This document shows, one piece after another, positions 8,117 through 17,051 of a DNA stretch of 64,000 nt. Source of the DNA: Novosphingobium sp. KA1 (GTDB lineage: Bacteria; Pseudomonadota; Alphaproteobacteria; Sphingomonadales; Sphingomonadaceae); contig NZ_CP021247.1 of the NCBI RefSeq assembly GCF_017309955.1, positions 62,001 to 126,000 of the forward strand, read 5' to 3'. Position 1 is the stretch's first letter. Every line of letters begins with the position of its first letter. The notes under the pieces are model-generated. The model was not told where the DNA came from and searched no databases. It saw only the letters and a list, made by a program, of their open reading frames with translations. The position numbers were made by a program, and so were the translations under genes.

Positions 8117-10755
8117 CAGAATTGCGTTCCCACGTTGAATGTGAAGGTCTTGGTGTTGTCGCCGGTCTCCTTGAGGAGCACCTTCGAGATGTCGATGCGG
8201 AACGGCCCGAACGGCGAGTTCCAGTTCACGCCGAAACCAACCGCAACACGCGGATGCCAGGAATCACCCGCGAAGGTTTCGGTGAAGTTGTAGGCATAAT
8301 CGCCAGTCGGCGTATTGGCCAAACCAGTCGACGAATCCGTCGCGCTCGTCGTGGTGGAGGAGGAGTTCGTGCCATCCGAATTGCGCACGTAGTAGGTCGG
8401 GATACAGCCATTCGAGCAGTCGGTAAGGTCCGACTTCTTGAAATTGCTGCCCCAGACCGCACCGGCATCCACGAAGATCGACGGACGCAGGCCCATTTCG
8501 CGCGCGCCCGAGCCCAGCGGAATCTCGAGTTCGGCACGGTTCATGTAGTAGTACTTGCCGCCGACCGCGTCGTCAGACTTGGTGCCGTTGGTGACGGTGC
8601 CGTCTTCGTTGGGCGTGAAGTACTGGCGGGTCACGCGCGGGCCGACGCCGCGGATGCCGAAACCGCGGATCTGCGGTTCGCCAAGGTAGAAGCGATCGGT
8701 CAGGCGCACGTCGTCGCCGCCCCAACCGGTGATCGCGCCGCCCTCGCTCGACAGCGAGAAGATGAAGCCCTTGCCCAGCGGCCAGTACTTGGCCGCCTTG
8801 GCGACCACGCGTGCGTACTTCACATCGCCGCCCAGGCCCGCCACGTCGACGTTGATCGAGGCCGTCTGGCCACGCGTCGGGCGCACGCGGTTGTCGAGCG
8901 TGTCATAGATGATCGAGCCGCCGAGGATCGAACTGAGACGCTTGCCCAGCGCGTCGCACAGGTAGCGCCCGGCATAGAGCGGGTCGCACTGGTAGACGCT
9001 GGGATCGACGCGGTACGAATAGTAGGTCGACTTGTCGACCGACACGTCGTCGTAATTGAGCGTGTAGCGGGCAATCGCCGTCAGATACTCGGTCAGCGGC
9101 ACACCGGCGCGGACCTGGAAGCCCGTGGTGGTCTGCGAGTAGTTCGTATTGCGATTGGAATTGATGTAGTTGAAGCTGTTGTAGTCGCGGCGATAGATGT
9201 CGAGGCCCAGCGAGACGTTCTTGTCGAACAGGTACGGCTCGACGAAGTTCGCCTCGACCGACTTCGAATAGGAGGAATAGCTGCCCGAAAGGCCGATCGT
9301 CTGGCCGCGCCCGCGGAAGTTGCGCTGCTGGATCGAGGCCTGGAAGATGAAGCGCTCGAGGCTCGAGAAACCGGCCGAGAGCTGGAGCTGGCCGGTCGGC
9401 TTTTCCTCGACGTTGGCTTCGAGCACGACACGGTCGTCGGCGCTGCCGGGCTTCTGCTCGACCTCGAACTTCTCCTGGAAGTAACCGAGCGACTTGATGC
9501 GGTTGGTCGAACGCTTGACCTGCAGCGAGTTGAACGCATCGCCTTCCGCCAGACGGAATTCGCGGCGCACGACCTTGTCCTGGGTCAGCGTGTTGCCGTT
9601 GATGTCGATCCGCTCGACATAGACGCGCGGCGCCTCCTGGATCACGAAGGTCAACCCCATGGTGAGGTCGTCCTTGTCGCGGCTGTACTGCGGACGCACG
9701 TCGGCGAAGGCGTAACCGAAGGCACCGGCGGTGTCGTTCAGGCCCTCGATGGTATCTTCGACGAGCTTGGCGTTGTACCAGTCACCCTTGTGGATCGCGA
9801 GGTTCTTCGCCAGCTTGTCGCCGTCGAAGTCGCGCAGCTGGCTCTCGACCTTGACGTCGCCGAACTTGTAGCGCTTCCCTTCCTCCACCACGTAAGTGAT
9901 GATGAAGTCCTTCTTGTCCGGCGTCAGTTCGGCCACGGCCGAAACCACGCGGAAGTCGGCGTAGCCCTGGGTCAGGTAGAACTGGCGCAGCTTCTGCTGG
10001 TCGAACGCCATGCGATCGGGATCGTAAGTCGTGTTCGAGGAGAACACGCGGCTGAAGCGGGCCTGCTTGGTGACCATCTGCGAGCGCAGGTCACCGTCCG
10101 AGAAGTGCTCGTTGCCGATGATGTTGATCTGACGGACCTTGGACTTGTCGCCCTCGGTGATCTCGAAGACGATGTCGACGCGGTTCTGGTCAAGCATGAC
10201 CATCTTCGGCTCGACGGTCGCGGCATAGCGGCCCTGGCGCTTGTACAGCTCGATGATGCGGGCGACGTCGGCGCGGATCTTGGATCGCGTGAAGATCTGG
10301 CGCGGGGCGACCTTGATCTCCGGCATGATCTTGTCGTCCTTGATGCGCTTGTTGCCCTCAAGGATGATGCGGTTGACGACGGGGTTTTCCTTGACCGTGA
10401 TGGTCACCACACCGTTGTCGTTGGCGATCTGCGCGTCGGCGAACAGTTCGGTGGCGTAAAGATCCTTCAGCGCGCCGTCCGCCGCAGCCTTGGTATAAGG
10501 CTGGCCGACCCGCAGCTTGATGTACGACAACACCGTCTGCGGCTCCAGACGCTCGGCCCCGACGACCTGGATCGTCTGGATCGGCGTGGCCGCCTCGGCC
10601 GCGACCGGCGCGGCGGCAGGAGCATTGGCAGCGGCAGCGCTCTGCGCAAAGGCCGCGGCGGGCACGCCAGCAAGGATCGTGGTGCCCAGCAGCATTGCGG
10701 CAAGCTGAGGAGCACGGCGAGCGTCAATGCTGCGACCCATTTCCCATCCCATCAT
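8116..10755 (-). CDS. bamA: Outer membrane protein assembly factor BamA
   Basis: The central Omp85 protein of the BAM complex, about 879 residues. After a signal peptide ending AFAQS come POTRA domains (roughly residues 58-420), then the 16-strand C-terminal barrel. Barrel hallmarks seen include the loop motif IRGFGIRGVGPR (VRGF-type) and the terminal aromatic beta-signal FTFNVGTQF. The longest start is 10755; an ATG at 10740 (MGRSIDARR) gives a cleaner signal peptide and a better ribosome site and may be the true one. It follows rseP by about 160 bases and is coupled to ompH. Confidence 0.96.
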   Translation of the reverse strand: MMGWEMGRSIDARRAPQLAAMLLGTTILAGVPAAAFAQSAAAANAPAAAPVAAEAATPIQTIQVVGAERLEPQTVLSYIKLRVGQPYTKAAADGALKDLYATELFADAQIANDNGVVTITVKENPVVNRIILEGNKRIKDDKIMPEIKVAPRQIFTRSKIRADVARIIELYKRQGRYAATVEPKMVMLDQNRVDIVFEITEGDKSKVRQINIIGNEHFSDGDLRSQMVTKQARFSRVFSSNTTYDPDRMAFDQQKLRQFYLTQGYADFRVVSAVAELTPDKKDFIITYVVEEGKRYKFGDVKVESQLRDFDGDKLAKNLAIHKGDWYNAKLVEDTIEGLNDTAGAFGYAFADVRPQYSRDKDDLTMGLTFVIQEAPRVYVERIDINGNTLTQDKVVRREFRLAEGDAFNSLQVKRSTNRIKSLGYFQEKFEVEQKPGSADDRVVLEANVEEKPTGQLQLSAGFSSLERFIFQASIQQRNFRGRGQTIGLSGSYSSYSKSVEANFVEPYLFDKNVSLGLDIYRRDYNSFNYINSNRNTNYSQTTTGFQVRAGVPLTEYLTAIARYTLNYDDVSVDKSTYYSYRVDPSVYQCDPLYAGRYLCDALGKRLSSILGGSIIYDTLDNRVRPTRGQTASINVDVAGLGGDVKYARVVAKAAKYWPLGKGFIFSLSSEGGAITGWGGDDVRLTDRFYLGEPQIRGFGIRGVGPRVTRQYFTPNEDGTVTNGTKSDDAVGGKYYYMNRAELEIPLGSGAREMGLRPSIFVDAGAVWGSNFKKSDLTDCSNGCIPTYYVRNSDGTNSSSTTTSATDSSTGLANTPTGDYAYNFTETFAGDSWHPRVAVGFGVNWNSPFGPFRIDISKVLLKETGDNTKTFTFNVGTQF

Positions 10756-10913
10756 TCAAGCAAGTTCCCGTATGCGCTTACGCGAGGCTCTACAGAGTGA
10801 TCCGCCAGGCTACCCGCCTCCCCGGCGGGCAATCGCGCCCGTCTGCCCGATGGACGTCGCCCAATCAAGCAGTCAATCCCGGCAGAAATGTGATCTGAGA
10901 AGATTTCTCCAGG

Positions 10914-12308
10914 CTATCCCCCGAAAATCGGGAGCGAAGCCAGATCGTTGACCGTGACGAACAGCATCAAGGCCAGCACGAATGCCACCCCGGTGCGGAT
11001 CGCCCATTCCTGACTGCGCACATCCAGCGGCTTGCGGCGAACCATTTCGGCCGCGTAAAATGCCAGATGTCCTCCGTCCAGGCCCGGGATTGGCAGGAGG
11101 TTGATGAATGCCAAGTTAATCGAGATAAGCGCCGCAAAGGAGACAAACGCCTCCCAGCCGAGGCTGAACTGCTCGCCCGAATACTTGGCGATCTTGATCG
11201 GCCCGCCGAACTCCTTGACCGAGCGCTCGCCCGAGAAGATCTGGCCGATCCCCGAGACCATCAGGTGCATGGTATCGATGCAGTTGCCCACGCCCAGGCC
11301 CACCGCCTCGATCACGCCGACCGGCACGCGCGTGCCGGTGTCCGGGCGAATGCCCAGCACGCCGACCCGCACCGGCTTGCCCTGCGCATCGACCGCCGCC
11401 ATTTCGCCCAGTGTAACCGGCACGACATGGGCCTCGCCCGCGCGCATGACCGTCACCATGACCTGGCGCCCGGCCTGGTTCTCCACCAGCGGGGGGATCT
11501 CGTCGAAACTGCGCACGGCATGGTCACCCACCGCGACGATGCGATCGCCGACTTTCAGCCCCGCCTTCTGGGCGGCGGAATCGCCGAAGAATGCACCGAT
11601 TTTCGGAACGAAGAAGTTGATGCCGAGTTCGCCGACCCGCGACTGGTTGCCGAACCGGTCGGTTTCCGTGCGATCGCCGAGGCGAACCGGCAGGCTGACC
11701 TCGCGCCCTTCGCGCAGGACCGTCAGGGTGACGGTACGGCCGGGAAAGGGAATGACCAGTTGCGGCACATCGGTCAGGCTGTCGACATGACGGCCATCGA
11801 CCGCGACGATGCGGTCACCGATCTCCACGCCCGCCGACTGCGCCGGCGAGCCGGGCAGGAAGTCCGCGACTTCGGGCACGGCCACCGCCTTGCCGTAAGC
11901 GGCATAGAAGGCGGCGATGATCAGCACCGCCACGAGGAAATTGGTAAGCGGCCCGGCCAGCACGATCAGCGCGCGCTGCCACAGCGGCTTCACATGGAAG
12001 GTGCGCGCGCGTTCCTGGGCCGTCAGGCCATCCTCGGCCGCGCTTGGCGCCGAGGCCGGGTTCATGTCGCCCGCGAACTGCACATAGCCGCCCAGCGGCA
12101 GGGCCGAGAGCTTCCAGCGGGTGCCGCGGCGATCGGTCCAGCCCGCCAGTTCCTTGCCGAAGCCGATGGAAAAGGCATTGGCCTTCACCCCGAACAGCCG
12201 GCCCACGAGGTAATGGCCCAGCTCGTGCACCAGCACCAGGGGACCCAGCAAAAGCAGGAACGCGAAGATCGTCGTCAGCAGATTGGGCGATCCGGTCAAT
12301 TCAGGCAC
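10914..12308 (-). CDS. rseP: RIP metalloprotease RseP (site-2 protease family)
   Basis: An inner-membrane zinc protease of 464 residues that cuts transmembrane substrates, classically anti-sigma factors. The zinc site HELGH is at residues 28-32, two PDZ domains occupy the middle (around 125-300), and the second active-site motif NLLPIPGLDGGH is near residue 410. The start is GTG at 12308; no nearby ATG exists upstream of the active site. It sits between dxr and bamA, the conserved position, linking envelope-stress signalling with outer-membrane assembly. Confidence 0.95.
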   Translation of the reverse strand: MPELTGSPNLLTTIFAFLLLLGPLVLVHELGHYLVGRLFGVKANAFSIGFGKELAGWTDRRGTRWKLSALPLGGYVQFAGDMNPASAPSAAEDGLTAQERARTFHVKPLWQRALIVLAGPLTNFLVAVLIIAAFYAAYGKAVAVPEVADFLPGSPAQSAGVEIGDRIVAVDGRHVDSLTDVPQLVIPFPGRTVTLTVLREGREVSLPVRLGDRTETDRFGNQSRVGELGINFFVPKIGAFFGDSAAQKAGLKVGDRIVAVGDHAVRSFDEIPPLVENQAGRQVMVTVMRAGEAHVVPVTLGEMAAVDAQGKPVRVGVLGIRPDTGTRVPVGVIEAVGLGVGNCIDTMHLMVSGIGQIFSGERSVKEFGGPIKIAKYSGEQFSLGWEAFVSFAALISINLAFINLLPIPGLDGGHLAFYAAEMVRRKPLDVRSQEWAIRTGVAFVLALMLFVTVNDLASLPIFGG

Positions 12309-12347
12309 ACTCCATAGGGCCTAGACGTGAAGTCGCCGACGATCGGC

Positions 12348-13508
12348 TCACGCAGGTCCCGTCACCATGCTTGCCCTTGCGCGGGCCTCCGCGTCAACCG
12401 CCAGCACGTCGTCGAGGCTGGCGGGCGCCGGCGGCGAATAGGCGCCCAGCACATGCTCGACATCTGCGGCAATCCGCGTGAACGGGATCTGACCTGCCAG
12501 GAAGGCGGCGACCGCCACCTCGTTGGCGGCGTTGAGCACGGCCGGGATCGCCCCGCCGGCTTCGGCCGCGCCGCGCGCCAGACGTGTTGCCGGGAAACGA
12601 TTTTCGTCGGGCTGGCGGAAGGTCAGCTCCCCGATCGCGGCAAGATCGAGCGGCGCGCAGGGCGTGTCCATGCGGGTCGGCCAGGCGAGCGCCGAGGCGA
12701 TCGGCACACGCATGTCGGACGGTCCGAGTTGCGCCAGGGTCGACCCGTCACGGTATTCGACCATCGAATGGACCACGGACTGCGGGTGGACGATGATGCG
12801 CAACCGGTCGAGCCCGACCGGGAAGAGATAGTGCGCCTCGATCAGTTCGAGGCCCTTGTTGAACATCGTCGCCGAATCGACGCTGATCTTGGCGCCCATG
12901 TCCCAGTTGGGATGCTTCACCGCCTGCGCCGGGGTCGCGGCCTGGAGCTGCTCCCAGGACCAGTCACGGAACGGACCGCCGCTGGCGGTCAGCGTGATGG
13001 AGCGCACCTGCGCGATGTCGTTGCCCTGCAGGCACTGGAAGATCGCGTTGTGTTCGGAATCGATCGGCAGCAACGTCGCGCCGTGACGGACGACGGCCGC
13101 CATCATCACTTCGCCGGCGGAAACCAGCGCTTCCTTGTTGGCAAGCGCGATCACCCTGCCCTGCTCGATGGCGGCCATGGTCGGCGCCAGGCCCGCACAG
13201 CCGACGATGGCCGCAACCGTCATGTCGGCGCCGCGCGCCGCCGCCTCGACCAGCGCCGGCGCCCCGCCCGCGACCTCGATGCCAGACCCGCCGAGCGCCT
13301 CGCGCAGCGCCGGCAAGTGCGCCTCGTCGGCAACGACGGCAAGATCGACGGCAAATTCGCGCGCCAGTTTCGCCAGTTCGTCAACGTTGGAGTGGGCGGT
13401 GAGTACGGTAACCCGCCAGTCCGCCGGATTGCGGCGCACGAGGTCGAGCGTCGAGGCGCCGATGGAGCCGGTGGCCCCGAGAATGCAGATCGAGCGTTGC
13501 GCGGTCAT
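12348..13508 (-). CDS. dxr: 1-deoxy-D-xylulose 5-phosphate reductoisomerase
   Basis: A 386-residue cytoplasmic NADPH enzyme that makes 2-C-methyl-D-erythritol 4-phosphate in the MEP isoprenoid pathway. The N-terminal GATGSIGASTLDLV is the nucleotide-binding loop; SEHNAIFQCLQG carries the metal-binding region and KISVDSATMFNKGLE the C-terminal substrate region. It lies between cdsA and rseP as in many proteobacteria and feeds isoprenoid units to UppS encoded nearby. Confidence 0.96.
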   Translation of the reverse strand: MTAQRSICILGATGSIGASTLDLVRRNPADWRVTVLTAHSNVDELAKLAREFAVDLAVVADEAHLPALREALGGSGIEVAGGAPALVEAAARGADMTVAAIVGCAGLAPTMAAIEQGRVIALANKEALVSAGEVMMAAVVRHGATLLPIDSEHNAIFQCLQGNDIAQVRSITLTASGGPFRDWSWEQLQAATPAQAVKHPNWDMGAKISVDSATMFNKGLELIEAHYLFPVGLDRLRIIVHPQSVVHSMVEYRDGSTLAQLGPSDMRVPIASALAWPTRMDTPCAPLDLAAIGELTFRQPDENRFPATRLARGAAEAGGAIPAVLNAANEVAVAAFLAGQIPFTRIAADVEHVLGAYSPPAPASLDDVLAVDAEARARASMVTGPA

Positions 13509-13515
13509 CGCACCG

Positions 13516-14289
13516 TTACCTTGGCTGGAACGCGATCATGAGGGCGAGCAGGAAAAGGACTGCCAGAAGGCCGTCGACACGGTCGAAGAAACCACCATGA
13601 CCGGGAATGAAATTACCCGAATCCTTCACGCCCGCACGGCGCTTGAGCCAGCTTTCGAAGAAATCGCCCGCCTGCGCGCAGACCGCCACGAAAATGCCCG
13701 TCATCAGGCACTGGGCGAACAGCGGCACGGCGTGGGCCGTCAGATACCAGCACGGCTGCGCACCGAAGCACGAAGGCCCGTCGGCGGCATTGCCCTGCAC
13801 CAGGACCGAGGCCAGCCCTTCCTGCCAGAGCCGCGCGGCGCCGAACAGCACCAGCGTCGCGCCGAGCACGCCGCCGAGCAGCCCCGACCAGGTCTTGGAC
13901 GGGCTGATGGCCGGCGCGATCTTGGGACCGCCCAGCGTGCGCCCGGCGAAGTAGGCACCGACATCGACACCGATCACCGTCAGCAGCACGGTCAGCACCG
14001 GCGCGAAGCTGAAAGCCGGATTGCGCAGGAACAGCAGCATCGCCGCGCCGACGCCGACATAGAACATGCCCGCAAAGTTCATGAGGCCGCGTGCGGCAGG
14101 GCCACCCATCGCCGCGCGCGAGAGCTTGACCCACTCCCACAGCACCCCGAGCGAAACCACGCCGACAAACGCCATCCACACCGGACCGCCCAGCCACAGC
14201 GCCGAACCGGCAACCGCCAGCATGACCACCGCCGAGACCGTGCGGACACCGAGGTCGGATTTTTTCCGGGCAGGATCAGCGGCCGCCAT
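13516..14289 (-). CDS. cdsA: Phosphatidate cytidylyltransferase CdsA
   Basis: A multi-pass inner-membrane enzyme of 257 residues that makes CDP-diacylglycerol from phosphatidate and CTP. The family signature is split as SPSKTWSGLLGG and the C-terminal KDSGNFIPGHGGFFDRVDG. The start at 14289 (MAAADPARK) overlaps the uppS end by 14 bases; the frame is open to 14343 but that part lies inside uppS. Its product is the substrate for PssA, encoded at 20356-21195. Confidence 0.94.
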   Translation of the reverse strand: MAAADPARKKSDLGVRTVSAVVMLAVAGSALWLGGPVWMAFVGVVSLGVLWEWVKLSRAAMGGPAARGLMNFAGMFYVGVGAAMLLFLRNPAFSFAPVLTVLLTVIGVDVGAYFAGRTLGGPKIAPAISPSKTWSGLLGGVLGATLVLFGAARLWQEGLASVLVQGNAADGPSCFGAQPCWYLTAHAVPLFAQCLMTGIFVAVCAQAGDFFESWLKRRAGVKDSGNFIPGHGGFFDRVDGLLAVLFLLALMIAFQPR

Positions 14290-14965
14290 AACGCCGCTCC
14301 CGCTGCGCGAATTCCTCGAGCGCCGCGCGCAAGTGATCGACATTGAAGTCGGGCCAGAGCACGTCGGTGAAGATCATCTCGGCATAAGCCGCCTGCCAGA
14401 GCAGGAAGTTCGAGAGGCGCACTTCGCCCGATGTGCGGATCAGCAGGTCGAGCGGCGGCAGGTCTGCGGTGTCGAGCTCCGCCGCGATCGTCTCGGGCGT
14501 GATCGCCCCCTTGGCCGCCGCCCTGGTGGCGGCGCGGGCGATCTCGTCCTGCGAACCATAGTTGAGCGCAACGGCAAGGGTTGTCCCCGTGTTGCCCGCC
14601 GTGCGCGCCATCGCGCCTTCGACCAGTTCGACGAGTTCCGGCTTGAAGGCCTTGTAATCGCCGATGATCTTGAGGCGTACGCCCGCCGCCGCGAACTCGT
14701 CGAGGTCGGACAGGATGAAGCGCTTCATCAGGCTCATGAGGTCGGAGACCTCTTCTTCCGGACGGCGCCAGTTCTCCGTGGAGAAGGCGTAGAGCGTCAG
14801 TGCCTCCAGCCCCAGTTCGCGGGCTCCGCGCACGACGCGGCGCACCGCCTCCACGCCGCGCTGGTGGCCCAGCGCGCGCGGCAGGTGGCGCTTCTTCGCC
14901 CAGCGGCCGTTGCCATCCATGATGATGGCAACGTGGCGTACGGCAGCAGGTTCACTCTTCGCCAT
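14276..14965 (-). CDS. uppS: Isoprenyl (undecaprenyl diphosphate) transferase
   Basis: A 229-residue cytoplasmic cis-prenyltransferase making the lipid carrier for peptidoglycan and surface polysaccharides. The catalytic aspartate D17 lies in IIMDGNGRWA, followed by LPRALGHQRG and LYAFSTENWRRP, and the C-terminal LLIRTSGEVRLSNFLLWQAAYAE. It runs in order frr-uppS-cdsA-dxr and overlaps cdsA, indicating coupled translation. Confidence 0.96.
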   Translation of the reverse strand: MAKSEPAAVRHVAIIMDGNGRWAKKRHLPRALGHQRGVEAVRRVVRGARELGLEALTLYAFSTENWRRPEEEVSDLMSLMKRFILSDLDEFAAAGVRLKIIGDYKAFKPELVELVEGAMARTAGNTGTTLAVALNYGSQDEIARAATRAAAKGAITPETIAAELDTADLPPLDLLIRTSGEVRLSNFLLWQAAYAEMIFTDVLWPDFNVDHLRAALEEFAQRERRYGGR

Positions 14966-15000
14966 TCGTCAGACAGTCCTCTCGGAAAGACCGCAAGGCC

Positions 15001-15558
15001 TCACTTGCCGAGGATTTCCTTCTCCTTGCGGCCGAATTCCTCGTCGAGCTGCTTGATGATGTCGTCGGTCAGCTTCTGGACTTCGGTTTCGCCGCGCTTG
15101 CGCTCGTCTTCCGAGATTTCCTTCTTCTTCTCGTCGGCCTTCAGGTTCTCGATCCCGTCACGGCGCACGTTGCGCACGGCGACGCGGGCCTTCTCGGCAT
15201 AGGAGCTGGCGAGCTTGGCCAGTTCCTTGCGGCGTTCCTCGGTGAGGTCGGGGATCGGCAGGCGCAGCGTATTGCCGTCGTTGATCGGGTTGAGGCCGAG
15301 GCCCGCCGAACGGATCGCCTTTTCGACGGGACCGATGTTCGACTTGTCCCAGACCTGGACCGACAGCATGCGCGGTTCGGGCGCCGAGATGGTGGCGACC
15401 TGGGTGATCGGGGTGTTGGCACCGTAGACGGTGACCATGATCGGCTCGAGCAGCGCGGTGTTGGCGCGGCCGGTGCGCAGACCCGAAAGGTCGTGCTTGA
15501 GCGCGTCGATCGCGCCCTTCATGCGGCGCTCGAGGTCGCCCTTGTCGTACTTGGCCAT
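15001..15558 (-). CDS. frr: Ribosome recycling factor
   Basis: A 185-residue factor that with EF-G splits post-termination ribosomes. It has the usual start MAKYDKGDLERRM and the motifs LRTGRANTALLEPI and AIRSAGLGLNPINDGNTLRLPIP, ending in the long helical bundle with EISEDERKRGETEVQKLTD. It starts three bases after the pyrH stop. Normal length and content. Confidence 0.97.
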   Translation of the reverse strand: MAKYDKGDLERRMKGAIDALKHDLSGLRTGRANTALLEPIMVTVYGANTPITQVATISAPEPRMLSVQVWDKSNIGPVEKAIRSAGLGLNPINDGNTLRLPIPDLTEERRKELAKLASSYAEKARVAVRNVRRDGIENLKADEKKKEISEDERKRGETEVQKLTDDIIKQLDEEFGRKEKEILGK

Positions 15559-15561
15559 GGA

Positions 15562-16284
15562 TCAGGCTCCTTTCTGGACGATCGTCTTGGTGCTCTCGCC
15601 CGCGAGGACCTTGGCAAGATTGCCCTGCTCGCGGATCGAGAAGACAACGATCGGAATATTGTTGTCGCGGCAAAGCGCAACGGCGGATGCGTCCATGACC
15701 TGCAAGTTATCGGCCAGGACAGTGTCGTAATCGACAGTATCGTAACGCTTGGCGTCGGGATTCTTCTTGGGGTCGCTGTCGTAGACGCCGTCGACGCTGG
15801 TGCCCTTGAGCAGCGCGTCGCAGCGCATTTCGGCGGCACGCAGCGCGGCACCCGAATCGGTGGTGAAGTAAGGCGCGCCGACACCGGCGGCAAAGATCAC
15901 CACGCGGCCCTTCTCGAGATGGCGCTCGGCGCGGCGGCGGATCACCGGTTCGCAGACCTGGTCCATCTGCACGGCCGACTGCACGCGGGTTTCCACGCCA
16001 AGCTGCTCCAGCGCATTCTGCATCGCGAGCGCGTTCATCACGGTGGCCAGCATGCCCATGTAATCGGCCTGCGCACGGTCCATGCCGCGCGCGGCGCCGG
16101 CCATGCCGCGGAAGATGTTGCCACCGCCGATGACGAGGCAGATCTCGAGGCCGGTTTCCTTGGCCGCCTTCACTTCCTTGGCAAGCTCGGCAACGAAATC
16201 GGAATCGATCCCGAACTGCTGGCTCCCCATGAGAACTTCACCCGACAACTTGAGAAGGACGCGTTTATAGGGGGTCGAGTTCAT
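15562..16284 (-). CDS. pyrH: Uridylate kinase
   Basis: A 240-residue UMP kinase of the amino-acid-kinase fold that makes UDP. Seen motifs are KLSGEVLMG at the N terminus, [10 protein letters not shown] for phosphate binding and [16 protein letters not shown] near the substrate site. The start at 16284 ([12 protein letters not shown]) matches the family; a longer frame is unlikely. Usually pyrH follows tsf directly; here a repeat element, hxlR and an oxidoreductase gene lie between, so pyrH-frr-uppS need a promoter close to 16285-16354 or read-through. Confidence 0.96.
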   Translation of the reverse strand: MNSTPYKRVLLKLSGEVLMGSQQFGIDSDFVAELAKEVKAAKETGLEICLVIGGGNIFRGMAGAARGMDRAQADYMGMLATVMNALAMQNALEQLGVETRVQSAVQMDQVCEPVIRRRAERHLEKGRVVIFAAGVGAPYFTTDSGAALRAAEMRCDALLKGTSVDGVYDSDPKKNPDAKRYDTVDYDTVLADNLQVMDASAVALCRDNNIPIVVFSIREQGNLAKVLAGESTKTIVQKGA

Positions 16285-16354
16285 GGCCGCACTTCTCCTC
16301 GGGGGCTGGTCGGCCCCGGCTTTAGGAGCGCGCAAGGAAATTGCCAAGGGCTTA

Positions 16355-16508
16355 GAGGCTGTTTGAAAAATGCCCGAAAGGGCATTTTAAGGACGGCACC
16401 AGCCCGCTCCCCCACCCGACCGCCCATTGGCAGTATCCTGTGGGTGGTCGGGTGGGGGAGCGGGCTGGTGCCGCGAAATTCGCTTTTCGCGAATTTCCAA
16501 ACGGGCTC
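16355..16508. repeat. Long-hairpin intergenic repeat, copy A
   Basis: The centre is a 33-bp stem: 16394-16426 pairs with 16441-16473 at 32 of 33 positions, around a 14-nt loop ending GTATCCTG. It is flanked by two small palindromes: AAAATGCCC-gaaa-GGGCATTTT (16367-16388) and GAAATTCGC-ttttc-GCGAATTTC (16475-16497). The outer ends GAGGCTGTTTG and CAAACGGGCTC form a terminal inverted repeat. Three relatives lie near 42.1, 53.9 and 55.2 kb. It sits at the point where tsf and pyrH have been separated. Confidence 0.9.
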
Positions 16509-16562
16509 TTACGCCTGTGGATGAGCGTGTCGCAGCCTCCACCCGCCCCTGCCGCAATGCCC

Positions 16563-16997
16563 TCAATTCCAGTTGGCGGACAGTTCGCGCTCGCGTGCGT
16601 CGTAATCGCGCTGCGCCTGCGCCACCATGCCCATGCGCGCCTCGGCCCAGTCGATCATCGCCTGCAGCGCGCCCAGCAGTTCCCTGCCCAGCGGGCTGAT
16701 CGCATAACTCACCGTCACCGGAACGCTGGGCACGACCGCGCGCAGCACCAGCCCATCGCGCTCCAGCGAGCGCAAGGTCTGGCTCAGCATCTTCTGCGAA
16801 ATCCCGTCGATCCGCCGCTTCAGCGCATTGAAGCGCATCTCGCCATTGCCGAGCGTGAGCAGGATCAACACGCTCCACTTGTCAGCCACACGGTCAAGCA
16901 ACTGCCGCGTCGGGCAATTGGCGGCGTAGACATCCGGCGCGCGGAGCGGCGCGGTTTCCTCGGAGTAACCCGGTGCGATCAAGGTGCCTTCTTGCAT
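16563..16997 (-). CDS. HxlR-family winged-helix transcriptional regulator
   Basis: A 144-residue HxlR/MarR-like regulator. The core begins NCPTRQLLDRVADKWSVLIL and continues with LGNGEMRFNALKRRIDGISQKMLSQTLRSLERDGLV, the HxlR helix-turn-helix and wing. HxlR proteins often sense electrophiles or redox stress through the cysteine before the first helix, which is present here. ATG at 16997 is preferred to a GTG at 17015. It is divergent from an NAD(P)-binding oxidoreductase gene and probably controls it. Confidence 0.88.
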   Translation of the reverse strand: MQEGTLIAPGYSEETAPLRAPDVYAANCPTRQLLDRVADKWSVLILLTLGNGEMRFNALKRRIDGISQKMLSQTLRSLERDGLVLRAVVPSVPVTVSYAISPLGRELLGALQAMIDWAEARMGMVAQAQRDYDARERELSANWN

Positions 16998-17019
16998 AGG
17001 CGCACTCAATATCACACTT

Positions 17020-17036
17020 GGTCACCATTGGATACC
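17020..17036. promoter_or_regulatory. Probable HxlR-type operator between divergent genes
   Basis: GGTCACCATTGGATACC is an imperfect palindrome with GGT/ACC ends and a CCA/TGG centre, resembling operators of HxlR-family regulators next to their own genes. It lies in the 54-base gap between the regulator and the NAD(P)-binding protein and could control both. No promoter boxes could be assigned with confidence. Confidence 0.5.
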
Positions 17037-17051
17037 TAGTGGAGAATCGAT

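Noticed and set aside
8122..10800. An 892-residue open frame antisense to bamA
   Set aside because: It is the mirror of bamA in a GC-rich genome where stop codons are rare on the opposite strand. Its translation is a string of Arg, Ala, Asp and His without domain motifs, while the bamA frame has clear POTRA and barrel signatures.
16355..16508. Copy A as a simple Rho-independent terminator
   Set aside because: The central stem is 33 bp, has no following T-run, and the whole structure with inverted ends recurs at three other sites, so a repeat family fits better, though its small palindromes may still terminate transcription.
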